From: Ichthyophis bannanicus
Lineage: Eukaryota > Chordata > Amphibia > Gymnophiona > Ichthyophiidae
DNA: 64,000 nt
Direction of reading: 5' to 3'
NCBI GenBank assembly: GCA_033557465.1
Contig: CM066033.1
Span: 1,303,731,022 to 1,303,795,021 of the forward strand
The notes beneath the pieces were generated by a model. That model saw only the letters and a list, made by a program, of their open reading frames with translations. It was not told the DNA's origin and made no database searches. Shown here piece after piece: positions 8,640 through 19,541 of the stretch (position 1 is the first letter of the stretch; the number at the start of each line of letters is the position of its first letter). A program made the position numbers and the translations under genes.

Positions 8640-11094
8640 ACAGCTGGACTAGAACAGGACTGTGGAACAGCTGGACTAGAACAGGACTTTTATAGAGGAA
8701 GACCCTGTGTAGATGACATTTAGTAGTAAAAATATTGAGTGCAATATTCTAATATGGACCTCCCTTGGTGGTATTGTAAAAAGTCTATTGAGGTTCATAT
8801 GGATCTGTTAGAAGAGCCAGTAGAAAATCCTCAAGGAGTACCTCACTGTGAAGTAGAGGTAATAAACTGTAGAAAAAACAAGTGGAGGTCAAAACCCTTC
8901 AGGGTGAGAAATAACCCCAGGGGAAACTGGGGTAGTACAATGAGGTAGGGCTTCAGCGGGAAACGCAGAAGGTACTATTAGATAAAGCTTAAGCTCTTTT
9001 GGCCGAAGAACAGTACAATCCTAGGACCAAAAAGAAAATAAGTCTGACTGATTTGGACTGACAATAGAAATAGTCCATGTAGGAGAGAAGGGGTATGGAA
9101 GAACCCTGTATCCGATAACAAAGTAAGGGCAGACTTATGAAGTGTTACAGCTTTAAATTAACTGAAGATCTGCAATGTCTTTCCTAAATGAGGTCAATTA
9201 GGAAAGAAAAAGGTACATAGAGAGCTTCAGAGGTACCTAACCCTGAAAGGTTATGGTAAGAAAAAATTTGCTAATTACCACAGGGAGTGGTTGTATGTGT
9301 AGAACCCTAAGCATGCTGGCACAGCATTGATAGGGGTAGTGCCCATCTGTCAGAGTCATATAGGAATATATGGATATATGAACCTAAACAGACAGATAGA
9401 TAAGTACGTAGATACATATCTACCCAAAAGATATATCTCGACAGATATATATTTATAAATATATATACATATAGGAGTATATATGGATATATATATACAG
9501 AGATATACATGGGCAGAAGATACACAGATACATATACATATATATATACACACATAAATATGCAGACATATAGACACATGTCTCCACGTATGTAGATGGA
9601 GACATGCCTATATAACTAGATCCCCATAGGAATATGGGGAGAGAGAAAGATTCATCTAATAGCAAGAAGGGTGATACCTGCTTGAATAGATGCATAGAGA
9701 ATCTTTTTTCCCTGGTTATGATTGACAGAGTCAGAGGAATGGTCTCCCTGACAAGGAGGAGTCTAGATTCCTTTAAGAATTCGAGCTCTTGAATAACCAG
9801 GATGGCCTACGTGAAAAATGCAGAGGATAACTTCAGTCTGCAGGCAGCAAGTCCAGATCTCTCTAGAACTCCAGTATGGTAAATGGATAGAAGACGCCAA
9901 TGGAATAAGATACCATATTGACCCGCCTATGAGGGCAAGATGGGTATCATGCATCCTTCAATTGAACATGAGCTTCCCATGAAGTATTGGGAAGGAAGCA
10001 TATAAGGACGAGCTGCAACAAAAAGAAAACTATCCCTGGTGAGAAGTCCAAAGAAGATGTGGACCAAGCCAGGGAATTGGCCATTCTTTAGGTTTTCACG
10101 TGATGTAAGGCCTGTGCCCTTTGTTTTGAAAAGAGACTTTACATGAGATGGTAAGGGTAGGGAACACCTACCAGTCATGGGAGCATGACTGGGTGAACCC
10201 GTCCTAACCATCTGGGATTATCTGCTAGACAAGATACTAATGCTCTCTAGCAAGGGCCCATAGTGCAAAGCTACTCTGTAGAGTTGCAGAGAGCATGTTG
10301 CAGGTTGGTTAGAAGAAAAAACTGGCTGCTTAAAGCCAGTAGGTAAACTATTTTGCCAAAAAAAAGGGAATTGGAGATGGCGAAGAATAGAAGTCAAACC
10401 AACAAGCTTGTGATGATAGGGTTTCCAAAAAAGGTTGATAACCTGTTTTGGGTTTACTACCCAGGCCAGAAGGATTGCTAGTGGAGGACATACCCTGGTT
10501 GTGTGGTGAACAGAACCAGTGGTTTAACCACTAGGAACTGCTGCATTTGCAGCAATTACCAGGGCAGCGGAAAAAAATCCCCTTTTTTTTTCTTCCCAGA
10601 TTGGAAAAAGAAACAGACATAAGCAGGAGTGGTAAGACTTCCCTATTGTCTGATAAGCTGCCCTAAAGTAAGAATGTGAAAGGGGGAGACAACTCTGGAA
10701 AGGAAACCCCTTCCTGGAATAGGTAGAGAATCATAGGGGCTTACCAGTGTAATAGAACTACTCTTACAAACCGAATGTTGTAGTAAGAGGGCAGGTAAGA
10801 CAGAGTTGAAGGAGACTCACGATGCAGTAAGTCTCTGAAAGGTAAGATGATACATGCTAGTGCAGGGAAAACTGTCTTATTGATAGTTGTTACACCTCTT
10901 TTTCCCAGTAGGAGGAAGAGGAGAAACCTGTTAACTATAGGCATGATCATCATAAAAACTCTTAGAGCAAAAGAAAGGATGTCTCGTGAAAAGAGATCCA
11001 TGAGAATTTAGGATGAAATTAGTGTAGATGCTTCAAGTGAAAAGAAGCAGACTACAAACTCTAACCCCCAAACAAGAGATGTAATGATAATCTA
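8640..11094. other. Unrecognised 2.4-kb interior of DIRS copy 3
   Basis: No frame longer than about 95 codons shows a recognisable motif, and none resembles RT, RNase H or YR. The sequence is A/G-rich on the plus strand, includes a tandem duplication of 'gtggaacagctggactagaa' near 8630-8685, and a degenerate AT/ATAC tract at 9350-9600. It may be decayed DIRS sequence or captured host DNA. Confidence 0.5.
9355..9600. repeat. Degenerate AT/ATAC/ATAG low-complexity tract
   Basis: A purine-pyrimidine alternating tract rich in 'atatatac', 'atagata' and 'acacata' words. Apparent Tyr/Ile/Cys-rich frames here are composition artefacts. Confidence 0.8.
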
Positions 11095-11251
11095 TCAGAA
11101 ACCCTGCGGCTGCTGGGTTTGCTGAACCTGTTGAGGTTGTGGTTTCTTTAGCCCGGTCTGATGTTTCCCCTGTCTGGGAACATCTGTATGATGGGTAGAA
11201 GATGGATAAAACTTTTTCCCCTTAGGGGAACAAAGTTTGTTAGGAAATTTC

Positions 11252-13388
11252 CTACAAACTGGGAGAGGAAGGCGTAGACAAGCCTCTGAAAACAGCAATG
11301 TCAGTGGTTAACTGAGCAGCTTGGAGTAAAGACTCCTTGTTAAAGAGATTTTCTCCAGTGCAAGGAGTATTTCCCAGTCTTTCTTGTACCCATTTGTCCA
11401 AGTTTGAAACTTGGAGCCAGGCTTTACGTCGTGCCCCTATAGCTATAGCAGAAGTTCTGCTAACAGACTCAAAGGAGTCTAGGGAAGCACGAGTAAGGAA
11501 CCTAGAGATATTTTGAGCATGACTAATCAATAAGGAATAGTCTGCTCTTTTGGGCTCTTGGAGAAAAGGGGTCAAAAGTAGTAAATTCTTTGTGACTTCT
11601 TCAAGAGATAATCCCATATAGAAAATATATGAGAGAATTCTTGCTGAAAGCATGGATGCCTGGAAGGTTTGGCGTCCAAAGGTATCTAAAGTCTTAGACT
11701 CACGACCTGGCGGATAAGAAGAGTGCTTTTTAGTACTCTTAACACGCCTCATTGCTGATTCTACAACAATGGAATGATGAGGAAGTTGAGTCTTTTGAAA
11801 ACCTGGAGAAGGGGGCACCTTGTATAGAAGATCAGTTGCCCTAGAAGGTGGGGATTTATTTATTATTTATTTATTTATAGTCTCTTATATACCGCACTAT
11901 TCAGCATCAGCGCGGTTTACACGGAACAAATGCTCATTACAGTTAACATGTATGAGTTTACATATAACAGGGGACAGAAACTTGGCGAACAGGGGTAAAC
12001 TATTTACAGACTTATTACATGGAGTCGTGATCAAAGCAGTTGCATAGAAAACACAGTTCACTTCATAGGGATACCGTTAAAGGAGTTTCCCACATTCGAA
12101 AGAGCAGATCCTGCAAGGTCTGATGCAAAGGAAGCATGATGTCCTCCTTTGGACCCCAGGGAATATACAGAGATTCTGTATTCCCTGGTGCAGGATCTTG
12201 ACCAGGTATAGAAATGGCAAGTGACTTTGCCATATCAAGCAGGAATGCTTGAAAAGAAAAATCCCCAGAGGGAAGTCCTCTACAAAGAGGAGTACAGGCT
12301 AGATCTGTTGAAGAACTAGCATTGGCACCCAGGGATCTATCCAAATTCAGTGGAATAGAAGACCCTAAGGGGTGGAGCATCGGACTGTCCTTACAGGATG
12401 GTTGCCGGTACCGCAGGAGGTCGGGACCACAAGCAGTCGGTAGCGCATCGTCCATGCTAGGGATCGATTCCAAACTCGGTACCGAGGGAAGCGAGCCTGT
12501 TGAAACAAGCATGGAAGGTACCGACAGCGATGCCAATGTCGATACCGGTACTGACTCCGGTACCGTATCCGATACTGATACATGAAGACCAGTCGGTGAC
12601 AGCTCTAACGGTATCGAAGAAACCGAGAGTGCCCGACATGGATCATCGGAAACGTGCCTTCGGTACCGTCCGGTGTCAGTACCAAGGCGAGTCGGTACCC
12701 AGTCATCCAGACTGGAGATCGACTCCAGACTCGGCATCGAAAGAAGCGAGTCTATCGATGCACATCTGGAGGGTACCGACGTCGGTACCAGTACCGGTAC
12801 CGGGATCGATACCGATACTGGAAGATCGGTCTGCAGCGTCTTTAACGGGCGCGAAGGAACCGAGGGCGCCAGACTGCGATCTTTGGTGAGGAATGTTTCA
12901 TCCAACACCATTGCCAATGCCAGGGTATGGGTACCGCTCGAAGCGGATGCCACCACCGAGCATGGCTCAGGTATGTTCGGAGAGGGGTGAACCTCAGGAA
13001 CAACCTGAAACCCCATTAAGGATTTGGAGGCCGAAGACTCCCACCGGGGTTTTAAAGCCAGTGTGTCCTCGAGGGCAAGGCCAGAGGCATCTCTATGCTG
13101 TGCATGAAATCTACCACTCAAGGAATGGCTAGTCTTAACAGACTGTTTTTGGGTTACCTGATCCTGCGAAGAAGAAAGGGTGGTCGGTGCCCTGAAGTTG
13201 AATGGGGACCACGTATCGAGGTGAACTCGATGCTGAAGACTTCTTCCGACTATACTGTTGCAGGAGGGACACTCCAGCGGATAGTGGTCAGGACCCAAGC
13301 AGGGTAGACACCAATTATGAGTGTCTAAAATCAATTCTGTACCGCCACTGTTTGAACATTTCTTAGGGATAGTGGCTGGCGCTTCCAT
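11252..13388 (-). pseudogene. DIRS Gag-like ORF1, split by a small insertion
   Basis: The 441-residue N-terminal part (13388-12063) begins MEAPATIPKKCSNSGG and has the Gag cysteine signature WCLPCLGPDHYPLECPSC. The linker is full of Val-Pro-Ser/Thr repeats (such as VPVSIPVPVLVPTSVPS). The conserved QDLLFRMWETPL then runs into a stop at 12063. The C-terminal part resumes at 11818 with GFQKTQLPHHSIVVESAMRR, SYIFYMGLSLEEVTKNLL and AIAIGARRKAWL. The break coincides with an inserted LINE/SINE tail at about 11850-12055, so this gag may have been intact before the insertion. Confidence 0.8.
11850..12055 (-). repeat. LINE/SINE 3' end inserted in DIRS gag
   Basis: On the minus strand this ends with a 'gcggtatataagag' box followed by a (TAAA)n tail, written on the plus strand as 'atttatttatttatagtctc' then 'ttatataccgc'. 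This is the tail structure of CR1/L2-type LINEs and dependent SINEs. It separates two halves of the same Gag protein. Confidence 0.7.
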
Positions 13389-13589
13389 GAAGGAAAGTGA
13401 GTAGGCCTAGCAGGCCGAAAAAACCGTCAGGCACTAACAAGGAAAAAATTATTCCTTAAAAAGGAAAAATTACAAGAAAAGAAACACCGGCGGTACCGGT
13501 GGCGTCGGGGAATGCAGACGCGACCACAACAAAACAAAAAAAAAAAAGAAGAATTTTCTGCGGTGACAGGAGAATGTCCTGCCGGCTCC

Positions 13590-13764
13590 GCGGAAAAACA
13601 AAAACTGAGGAGAGGCAGTTGGGAAAGGTGGGAAGGCAGCACACAGGCGTGTTGGGATGCTCCCAAAAGCGTTCTGATTGGATGCTGGGGAGCGTTCCCG
13701 CGCAGACTCCGTCGGTACCGACGTACCCATATGTGAAGACTTATTCCTGCTTGTTCCTAGAGAT
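13590..13764 (-). repeat. DIRS copy 3 right terminal inverted repeat
   Basis: Reverse complement of 8161-8335, ending 'cttgttcctagagat'. It directly touches the left repeat of copy 4, with no spacer. Confidence 0.85.
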
Positions 13765-13935
13765 TTCAGTCTTCACATATGGGTGACGTCGGCACTGACG
13801 GAGACCACACGGGAACGCTCCCCAGCATCCTATAGGAAAGCTTGTGGGAGCACCCCACTGTGCCTGCGTAGCTGTCTTCCTGCCTTTTCCAACACTCCCT
13901 CCTCAGTTGAGTTTGTAGCTGAGATAAAAGGAGAG
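13765..13935 (+). repeat. DIRS copy 4 left terminal inverted repeat
   Basis: Begins 'ttcagtcttcacatatgggt' and includes 'gaacgctccccagcatcct'; it is the inverse of 17590-17752. Confidence 0.8.
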
Positions 13936-14198
13936 AGAGAGAGAAATACAACTCCTAGGGGAGGAGGGTGGGTTGTTAAGACTCAATTCCTGCTGTTCCC
14001 GGAGATCACCTGTTACAGGTGAGTAACTACGCTCTCTCCAGGAACAAGCAGGAATGTAGTCTTCACATATGGGACTCCCTAGCTTAGAAATGCCAGGGAG
14101 ATGACCACAGAGAGAGCTGTGAAACACAGGCCTAAGTAGGTCATGTATCCTCCAAGGATGCCTGGTATCGAAACCCAGGACGGAGGGTAGGAGTTGAT

Positions 14199-15275
14199 CT
14201 AAGTCTGAAAGAGATGCTGGAGAACAGCCTGGCCAAACGAGGCATCCCGGCAGGAGTCCTTGACTAAACAATAATGGGTTGCAAAGGTGTGGACAGAGGA
14301 CCAGGTTGCTGCTTTGCATATCTCATCAATCACCACTGAGCGTAGATTTGCCATGGAGGCAGCCATTGCTCGCACATTGTGTGCTGTGACATGACCTTCA
14401 AGGGAAAGTCCCGCACTCTCATATGCAAAAGATATACAGTTTGCAATCCATTTGGAGAGTGTTCTCTTGGAAACTGGTAGACCTAGGTGACTGGAATCAA
14501 AAGCAACAAAAAGCTGTGAAGCTTTCCTGTGCTGCCTAGATCTCTGTAGATAAAAGGCCAAGGCACGTTTGCAATCCAGAGTATGTAGGCTTTTTTCTGC
14601 ACTAGAGGAATGAGGTCTAGGGAAGAAAACAGGAAGGTAAGCAGACTGGTTTAAATGAAAAGGTAAAACCACCTTTGGCATAAAGTGAGGATGAGTCCTA
14701 AGGACTACTTTATCATGGTGAAATAGTGTACAAGGAGAGTCAGCCACTAAATCCTGGAGCTCACTGATGCATCTTGCAGAAGTGAGGGCAATTAGGAAGA
14801 TGACTTTCCAAGAAAGAAACTTCAGAGACGTAGTGGCTATGGGTTCGAAGGGTGGCTTCATAAGCTGTCCAAGGACAACATTGAGGTCCCATGCCACCGG
14901 TGGAGGCCTAATCTAATGGGAGGCTTAGTTAAGAGTAGGCCCCTCATGAAGCGTGCTACAAGCAGCTGAGAGGAGACAGGTTGTCCATCTAAGGGCATGT
15001 GAAATGCCACAATGGCACTTAGGTGGACCCTTACCGAATTGGTTTTGAATCCAGAGGACGAGAGGTGGAGAAGATACTCAAGTAATGCTTCTACGGGAAC
15101 AGAAAAAGGATTAAGATCCTTATTTGAACATCAGACTGAAAACCTTCACCACTTGAAGGCGTAAGAACGCCTTGTGGCAGGTTTCCTTGAAGCCGATAGG
15201 ATATCTCTAACCTGTTGAGAGAGGTTGATTCCCCGGAGTTCTAAGTTCTCAGCAGCCATGCTGTCAGATGTAAGG
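14199..15275 (-). pseudogene. DIRS tyrosine recombinase, degraded N-terminal half
   Basis: The catalytic part (14897-14199, 232 residues) is continuous. It has SARCISELQDL, the HxxR box in VTAHNVRAMAASMANLRS, and the Tyr in VHTFATHYCLVKD. It is clearly homologous to 1063-2220. The N-terminal part (about 15275-15146) reads NLSQQVRDILSAS and TRRSYAFKW in another frame and is separated by stops, so the full enzyme is not encoded in one frame. Confidence 0.85.
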
Positions 15276-16009
15276 ACTGCGGGTTTGGATGCAGCAGCGT
15301 CCCGTTCTCCTGAGATAGGAGATCCGGAGCGCATCCCAACTTCAGAGGTTTGGCTTGAGAGAGACGTAGAAGTAGTGGATACCATGTTTGTTGTGGCCAA
15401 CGTGGGGCTATGAGGATCATGTAGCCCCTGTCCCTCTGGAGTTTGAAAAGAGTCTTGGGGATAAGGGGAATAGAAGGGGAGGCATATAGGAAGTCCTGAC
15501 CCCAGTGGAGGTGAAAAGCATCCACCGCCTGACTGTTCTGAGCAGGTGCTCTGGAACAGAAGCAGAGAAGTTTGGCATTCTGAGGACTTGCAAACAGGTC
15601 TATACCTGGGGTTCCCCAGATTTGAAAAATTTGAGCAATCTGATCCGCATGGAGAGACCACTCGTGAGGCAGTAGTACTCGACTGAGTTTGTCTGCCAGG
15701 ATATTTTATTTGCCAGGGAGATATACCGCTAGCAGGTGGATCTAATGGTGTATGGCAAAAGACCATAGATGTAGGGCTTCGTTGCACAACACTTGAGAAC
15801 CTGTTCCCCAGCTTATCTTGCACCCACTGTTCAAGATCGGATGCTTGTAACCAAGCAATTTGACATGCACCGATGCAAGTAGCAGAAGTTCTGCTAATAC
15901 ACTCAAAGCAGTCAAAGATTGCCCTGTTCATATATTTGGAAACATTCTGGGCATGTTTTTCAAGTGTCAGGTAATCCGCCCTCTTGTCATTGGGAAGAAG
16001 AGGAGCCAT
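15146..16009 (-). pseudogene. Accidental Gag to RNase H to YR fusion frame
   Basis: This 287-codon frame begins in Gag C-terminal sequence (YLTLEKHAQNVSKYMNRAIF, WLQASDLEQWVQDKLGN). It crosses the deletion joint near 15800 and then reads the RNase H/linker region out of its native frame. It ends in the true YR frame (VRDILSASRKPATRRSYAF). It is the product of the internal deletion rather than a designed protein. The native frame of the RNase H/linker is still visible at 15525-15241 (HWGQDFLYASPSIPLIPKTL). Confidence 0.7.
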
Positions 16010-17370
16010 TTAGTTCTAAATCCTTAGCTTCCTCCCGAAGGAACAAACCCATGTAGAGTATGTAAGAACTTATTCTGGCCGATAACATGGAGGCCTGAAA
16101 ACACTGACGAGCGAAGGCATCGAGAGTTCTCCCCTCCTGGCCCGGAGATTTTGAGGAATGTCTCTTGGCACTTTTGATTTGACGCATTGCCGATTCCACT
16201 ACCATGGAGTGGTGTGGTAACTGCATCTTCTGGAAACCGGGACACTGTGGTTCCCAGTACATGGTATCGAGCCTCCGAGAATGTGGAGAGACAGTTAAGG
16301 GTGTCTCCCCTACTTCCTAAACATGAGGTCATGCAGTATCCGGTGAATAGGGAGGGTAGCAGCCTCCTTCGGGGCTGCTGGATACTGAAGAATTTCAAGT
16401 TCTTCAGCTCTCAGTTCTTTCTCCAAGGTCACCATAATGGAGAGGCCCCGAGCCACATCCTGTATAAAGTCTTGAAAAGACATATCCTCCGGGGGAGACA
16501 TACAGCATTGCGGGGAAGGAGAAGGATCTTCCAGAAGAACCTCTATTTCCCTGGTACCGGTCAATTCATCGGATGAGTCCGAATCGGAGGACTTGAAGTA
16601 TCGGTGGGCCGGGTGCTCCCGCCCAGCCTGTCAACGGTACCGCTCAAAAACGGCATCGGAATGCCTCGATACCGGCACTTTGATGCCAGACACTGATTCT
16701 AGGGCCAGCATGGGTGGTAGCGTGGAGAGTGGCACAGTGGTCGATGCAAACATATTCGGTACCGGTATCTGTACCGATAGCTGTGGAACCGATTGCAGCG
16801 GCTTTAGCAGTACCAAAGCTGCTAGCAAGGCCGCTAAACTCCACTCAATGGCCAGAATATGTTGATCCATGCAGCCAGCCAATGCCTGGGTAGCGGTATC
16901 CGAAAAGCGGGTCCCAACCCCAGAGCTTGGCACCAAGAGCTCTCTGGAGGTGGAGGCTTCAGGAGCATCTTGAGACCACATTAACGCTTTGGAGCAAGGA
17001 CCTCCCATCGGGGTTGTATGGCCGGTGTATTCCCCTCCAGGGCAACGCCTAAGGCATCTGGATGCTTAGAAGGAGACCTACCCTTGGAAGACCAGCCAGC
17101 CTTCGAGGAAGACTTGGGTTTCGATACCTGAGATCCATGGGAGGAATATGAAGCTCTCAACGATGTTGATGCAACCGACATTGCGTAGATGGCAAAGAGG
17201 ATGCCGAGTTTCACAGCTCTATTCTGCAGGCCCCTCTTTGTCATCTTCCTGCTGAGAAGGCATTCCGACGGCAGATGGTCTGGTCCCAAACATCTGAGAC
17301 ACCAGTCATGGGTGTCAGTAGCAGAGATGGTACTGCTACATTTGGAACACTTTTGAAACCACTAGCTGGT
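15812..17370 (-). pseudogene. DIRS Gag-like ORF1, multiple frameshifts
   Basis: Pieces of Gag appear in several frames: the PDHLPSECLLSRKM cysteine region (17289-16981), a Ser/Thr-rich linker (17008-16631), MSFQDFIQDVARGLS with LEILQYPAAPKEA (16564-16310), and QLPHHSMVVESAMRQIK with YILYMGLFL (16262-15987). Order and content match the Gag of copies 2 and 3. Confidence 0.75.
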
Positions 17371-17589
17371 TTATCCATCTTAAGAGGAAAAAGGGGCCTA
17401 AAGCCAAAATGGCGCCTAAGCACCTGGAGGGCAAAGTACCCTCAGGGAAAAAACTGAAGTTTTTTCTTTTTTTAAAAAGAAGAAATAGAAACAGAAGAAA
17501 CACCGACAATGCCAGTACTAGCGTCGATGGGAAGGCAGACGCGACCACAAAAGAAGTACATTTTCTGCGGTGACAGGAATTGGTCCCTG

Positions 17590-17774
17590 CCAGCTCCAAA
17601 GAAAACGAAAAACTGAGGAGGGAGAGTTGGAAAGGCGGGAGGGCAGCTACGCAGGTGCAGTGGGATGCTCCCAAAAGCTTTCCTATAGGACGCTGGGGAG
17701 CATTCCCACGCGGGCTCCATCGGTGCTGACATCACCCCTATGTGAAGGCTATATTCCTGCTTGTTCCTGGAGAT
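17590..17774 (-). repeat. DIRS copy 4 right terminal inverted repeat
   Basis: Begins 'aaactgaggagggagagttg', includes 'cataggacgctggggagc'-like sequence and ends 'gttcctggagat', matching the terminus of copy 3. Confidence 0.85.
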
Positions 17775-18239
17775 AAAGATTATCAACTCTTGTTTTTCGA
17801 TTTGTTGAATTTTGTTTTTGTTTTTATAAATAAAGGTCTAACCTATTTTTGGCATTTCTCACGACTGGCATATTTAGCCTACAGTAGGGTCAAAATCAAG
17901 TGTGTCTTTCCACTCCTCTTCTGACTCCTGCACAAAGGCAGAATAGGTGGGGGGGGGGGGGGCTGGATTTCAAATCACTGAGACCGGCATGTTTATGGAT
18001 TGTGTTTCCTGAAACCTTCTTGAATACTTCAAAATGGCTACTGAACTCTTATACATAATGAAAATAAATAATCTATACAAATGAGTATTAAATTTTGGTT
18101 TTTCCAGCACAGAAATCATTTCATATAAAGATATTTATGCAAAGGCAGAAGCACTATGAATTAGATGTGTGTCATTTCATTACAGTCTAGCAGAAAGTTA
18201 CTTCTGAATTTACTCTTTCATAATAGTTTGTGATATATT
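17775..18239. other. Non-coding spacer with poly-G run
   Basis: AT-rich sequence with a run of about 14 G near 17948-17962. No gene or recognisable repeat is seen. Confidence 0.6.
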
Positions 18240-19470
18240 TAAAAAATATGGTGTACTCTATCATCTTTATGCAGATGATATTATGATGTACATCCCTTTC
18301 ACAATTCCTAACATACCGTTGCAACTCCTATCAGATTGTTTTAATGAAATAACTTCATGGCTAAATGCCCACAATCTTCAAATAAACCAATCAAAAACCG
18401 AAGTACTAATAGTCACTAAAAATCAAGATTACACCCCACCAACACATATAACACTTCAAAACCAGGAAATTAAAATAAAAAATGAAGTAAGATACTTAGG
18501 TGTCATTATAGATAAACATCTTACATTAGATACCCATATCAGGAACACCACAAAGAAAATTTATTTCAAACTCAAAACGCTTAAACAACTTAGACCGCTT
18601 GTATACATACATGATTTCATCAGTATAATCCAAGCCACCATAACCCCCCACTTTGACTTTGCTAACCTTATATTATTAGGTACATCAAAAAATAACATTA
18701 AAAGACTTCAAATTGCACAAAACTCAGCAGCTAGGATTATAACGAAAACACACTCTCATCAACATATAACACCAATACTAGCTTCACTTCACTGGCTACC
18801 AATTCAAAGCCGGATAGAATACAAAACACTAGTAACTGCTTTTAAAACACTATTTGATATGGCACCAGACACATTAAGTAACTTAATTACCAAAGAACAT
18901 TCAAAACCTACTCAAAGAAAAGCTCAACTGAACAAACTCAAAACCCCCAAAGACTTCATAAAATCAAATAAATCAACAAACTACAGAGCGTTCTCACATG
19001 CAGCCCCAATAGCCTGGAATGCCCTCCCTGTCGAGCTAAGAATGTTAACAGAGATTAATGAATTCCGCAAAAAATTGAAAACACACCTTTTCACAATACA
19101 CTACAACAACATAGACCAACCCTCAAAAGAATTAGATAATGGCTAATCACTTTCTACTCAACATCTCACTATAACTTTCTGCTCAACATATCACTACAAT
19201 AGAAAAGATAATCCACCCCACCTGAATCTGAACCACTCATTATGACTATATCTCACATAAAATGTAAATGTATATATAATGTTTATAGTGTTGCACTGTT
19301 CTGTGCCAATCTGTTTAACATATTCTATTAACTTTACAATGTATATAGTTATGACGTTTCATGTAAAACAAACAATGTTTTGTTGACTGTTGTTATTTGT
19401 GAACCGCAGCTGATCTCTGGAAGCTGCGGTATATAAGTGCTTGTTAAATAAATAAATAAATAAACAAACG
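18240..19470 (+). mobile_element. CR1/L2/Rex-type LINE, 3' fragment
   Basis: The fragment begins just before the RT catalytic box (LYADDIMMYIP, coded from about 18262). It continues for about 290 codons without a stop to 19146: LNAHNLQINQSKTEVLIVT, VRYLGVIIDKHLTL, NSAARIITKTHSH, LHWLPIQSRIEYKTLV and AWNALPVELR. The 3' untranslated region ends in 'aagctgcggtatataagtgc' and a (TAAA)n tail, a hallmark of the CR1/L2/Rex group. It lacks the endonuclease and most of RT through 5' truncation. Confidence 0.85.
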
Positions 19471-19541
19471 GGCATAGCATATCCACAGAGTAAATGCAAC
19501 AAAGTATATTCACTTAAGAAAGAACATAAATTACTGCTTAC

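Larger units (their letters stand above)
8161..13764 (-). mobile_element. DIRS-derived element copy 3, with no recognisable RT, RNase H or YR
   Basis: Both terminal inverted repeats are present (8161-8335 and 13590-13764), with an internal complementary region at 8417-8520 and a gag gene at 13388-11252. The 3' flank of gag is recognisable to about 11095. From there to about 8640, where RT, RNase H and YR should be, I find no DIRS similarity in either strand. This suggests a non-autonomous derivative or a replacement by foreign sequence. Confidence 0.75.
13765..17774 (-). mobile_element. DIRS retrotransposon copy 4, internally deleted
   Basis: Terminal inverted repeats lie at 13765-13935 and 17590-17774, with a complementary region near 13975-14080. 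On the minus strand gag (17370-15812) is followed, after a deletion joint near 15800, by the last part of the RNase H region and then YR (15275-14199). RT and most of RNase H are gone. The left terminus lacks about 20 outermost bases relative to the right one. Confidence 0.85.

Noticed and set aside
9307..9695. Overlapping Tyr/Ile/Cys-rich minus-strand frames resembling membrane peptides
   Set aside because: They lie in an ATAT/ATAC low-complexity tract, occur in several frames at once, and have no homologous copy.
12322..12990. Plus-strand frames with GTDTDTG-type repeats
   Set aside because: These are the reverse strand of the Val-Pro-Ser repeats in DIRS Gag and come from the same 'ggtaccg' words.
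18283..19146. Host gene because of its long open frame
   Set aside because: The YADD box, LINE C-terminal motifs and (TAAA)n tail mark it as a LINE.
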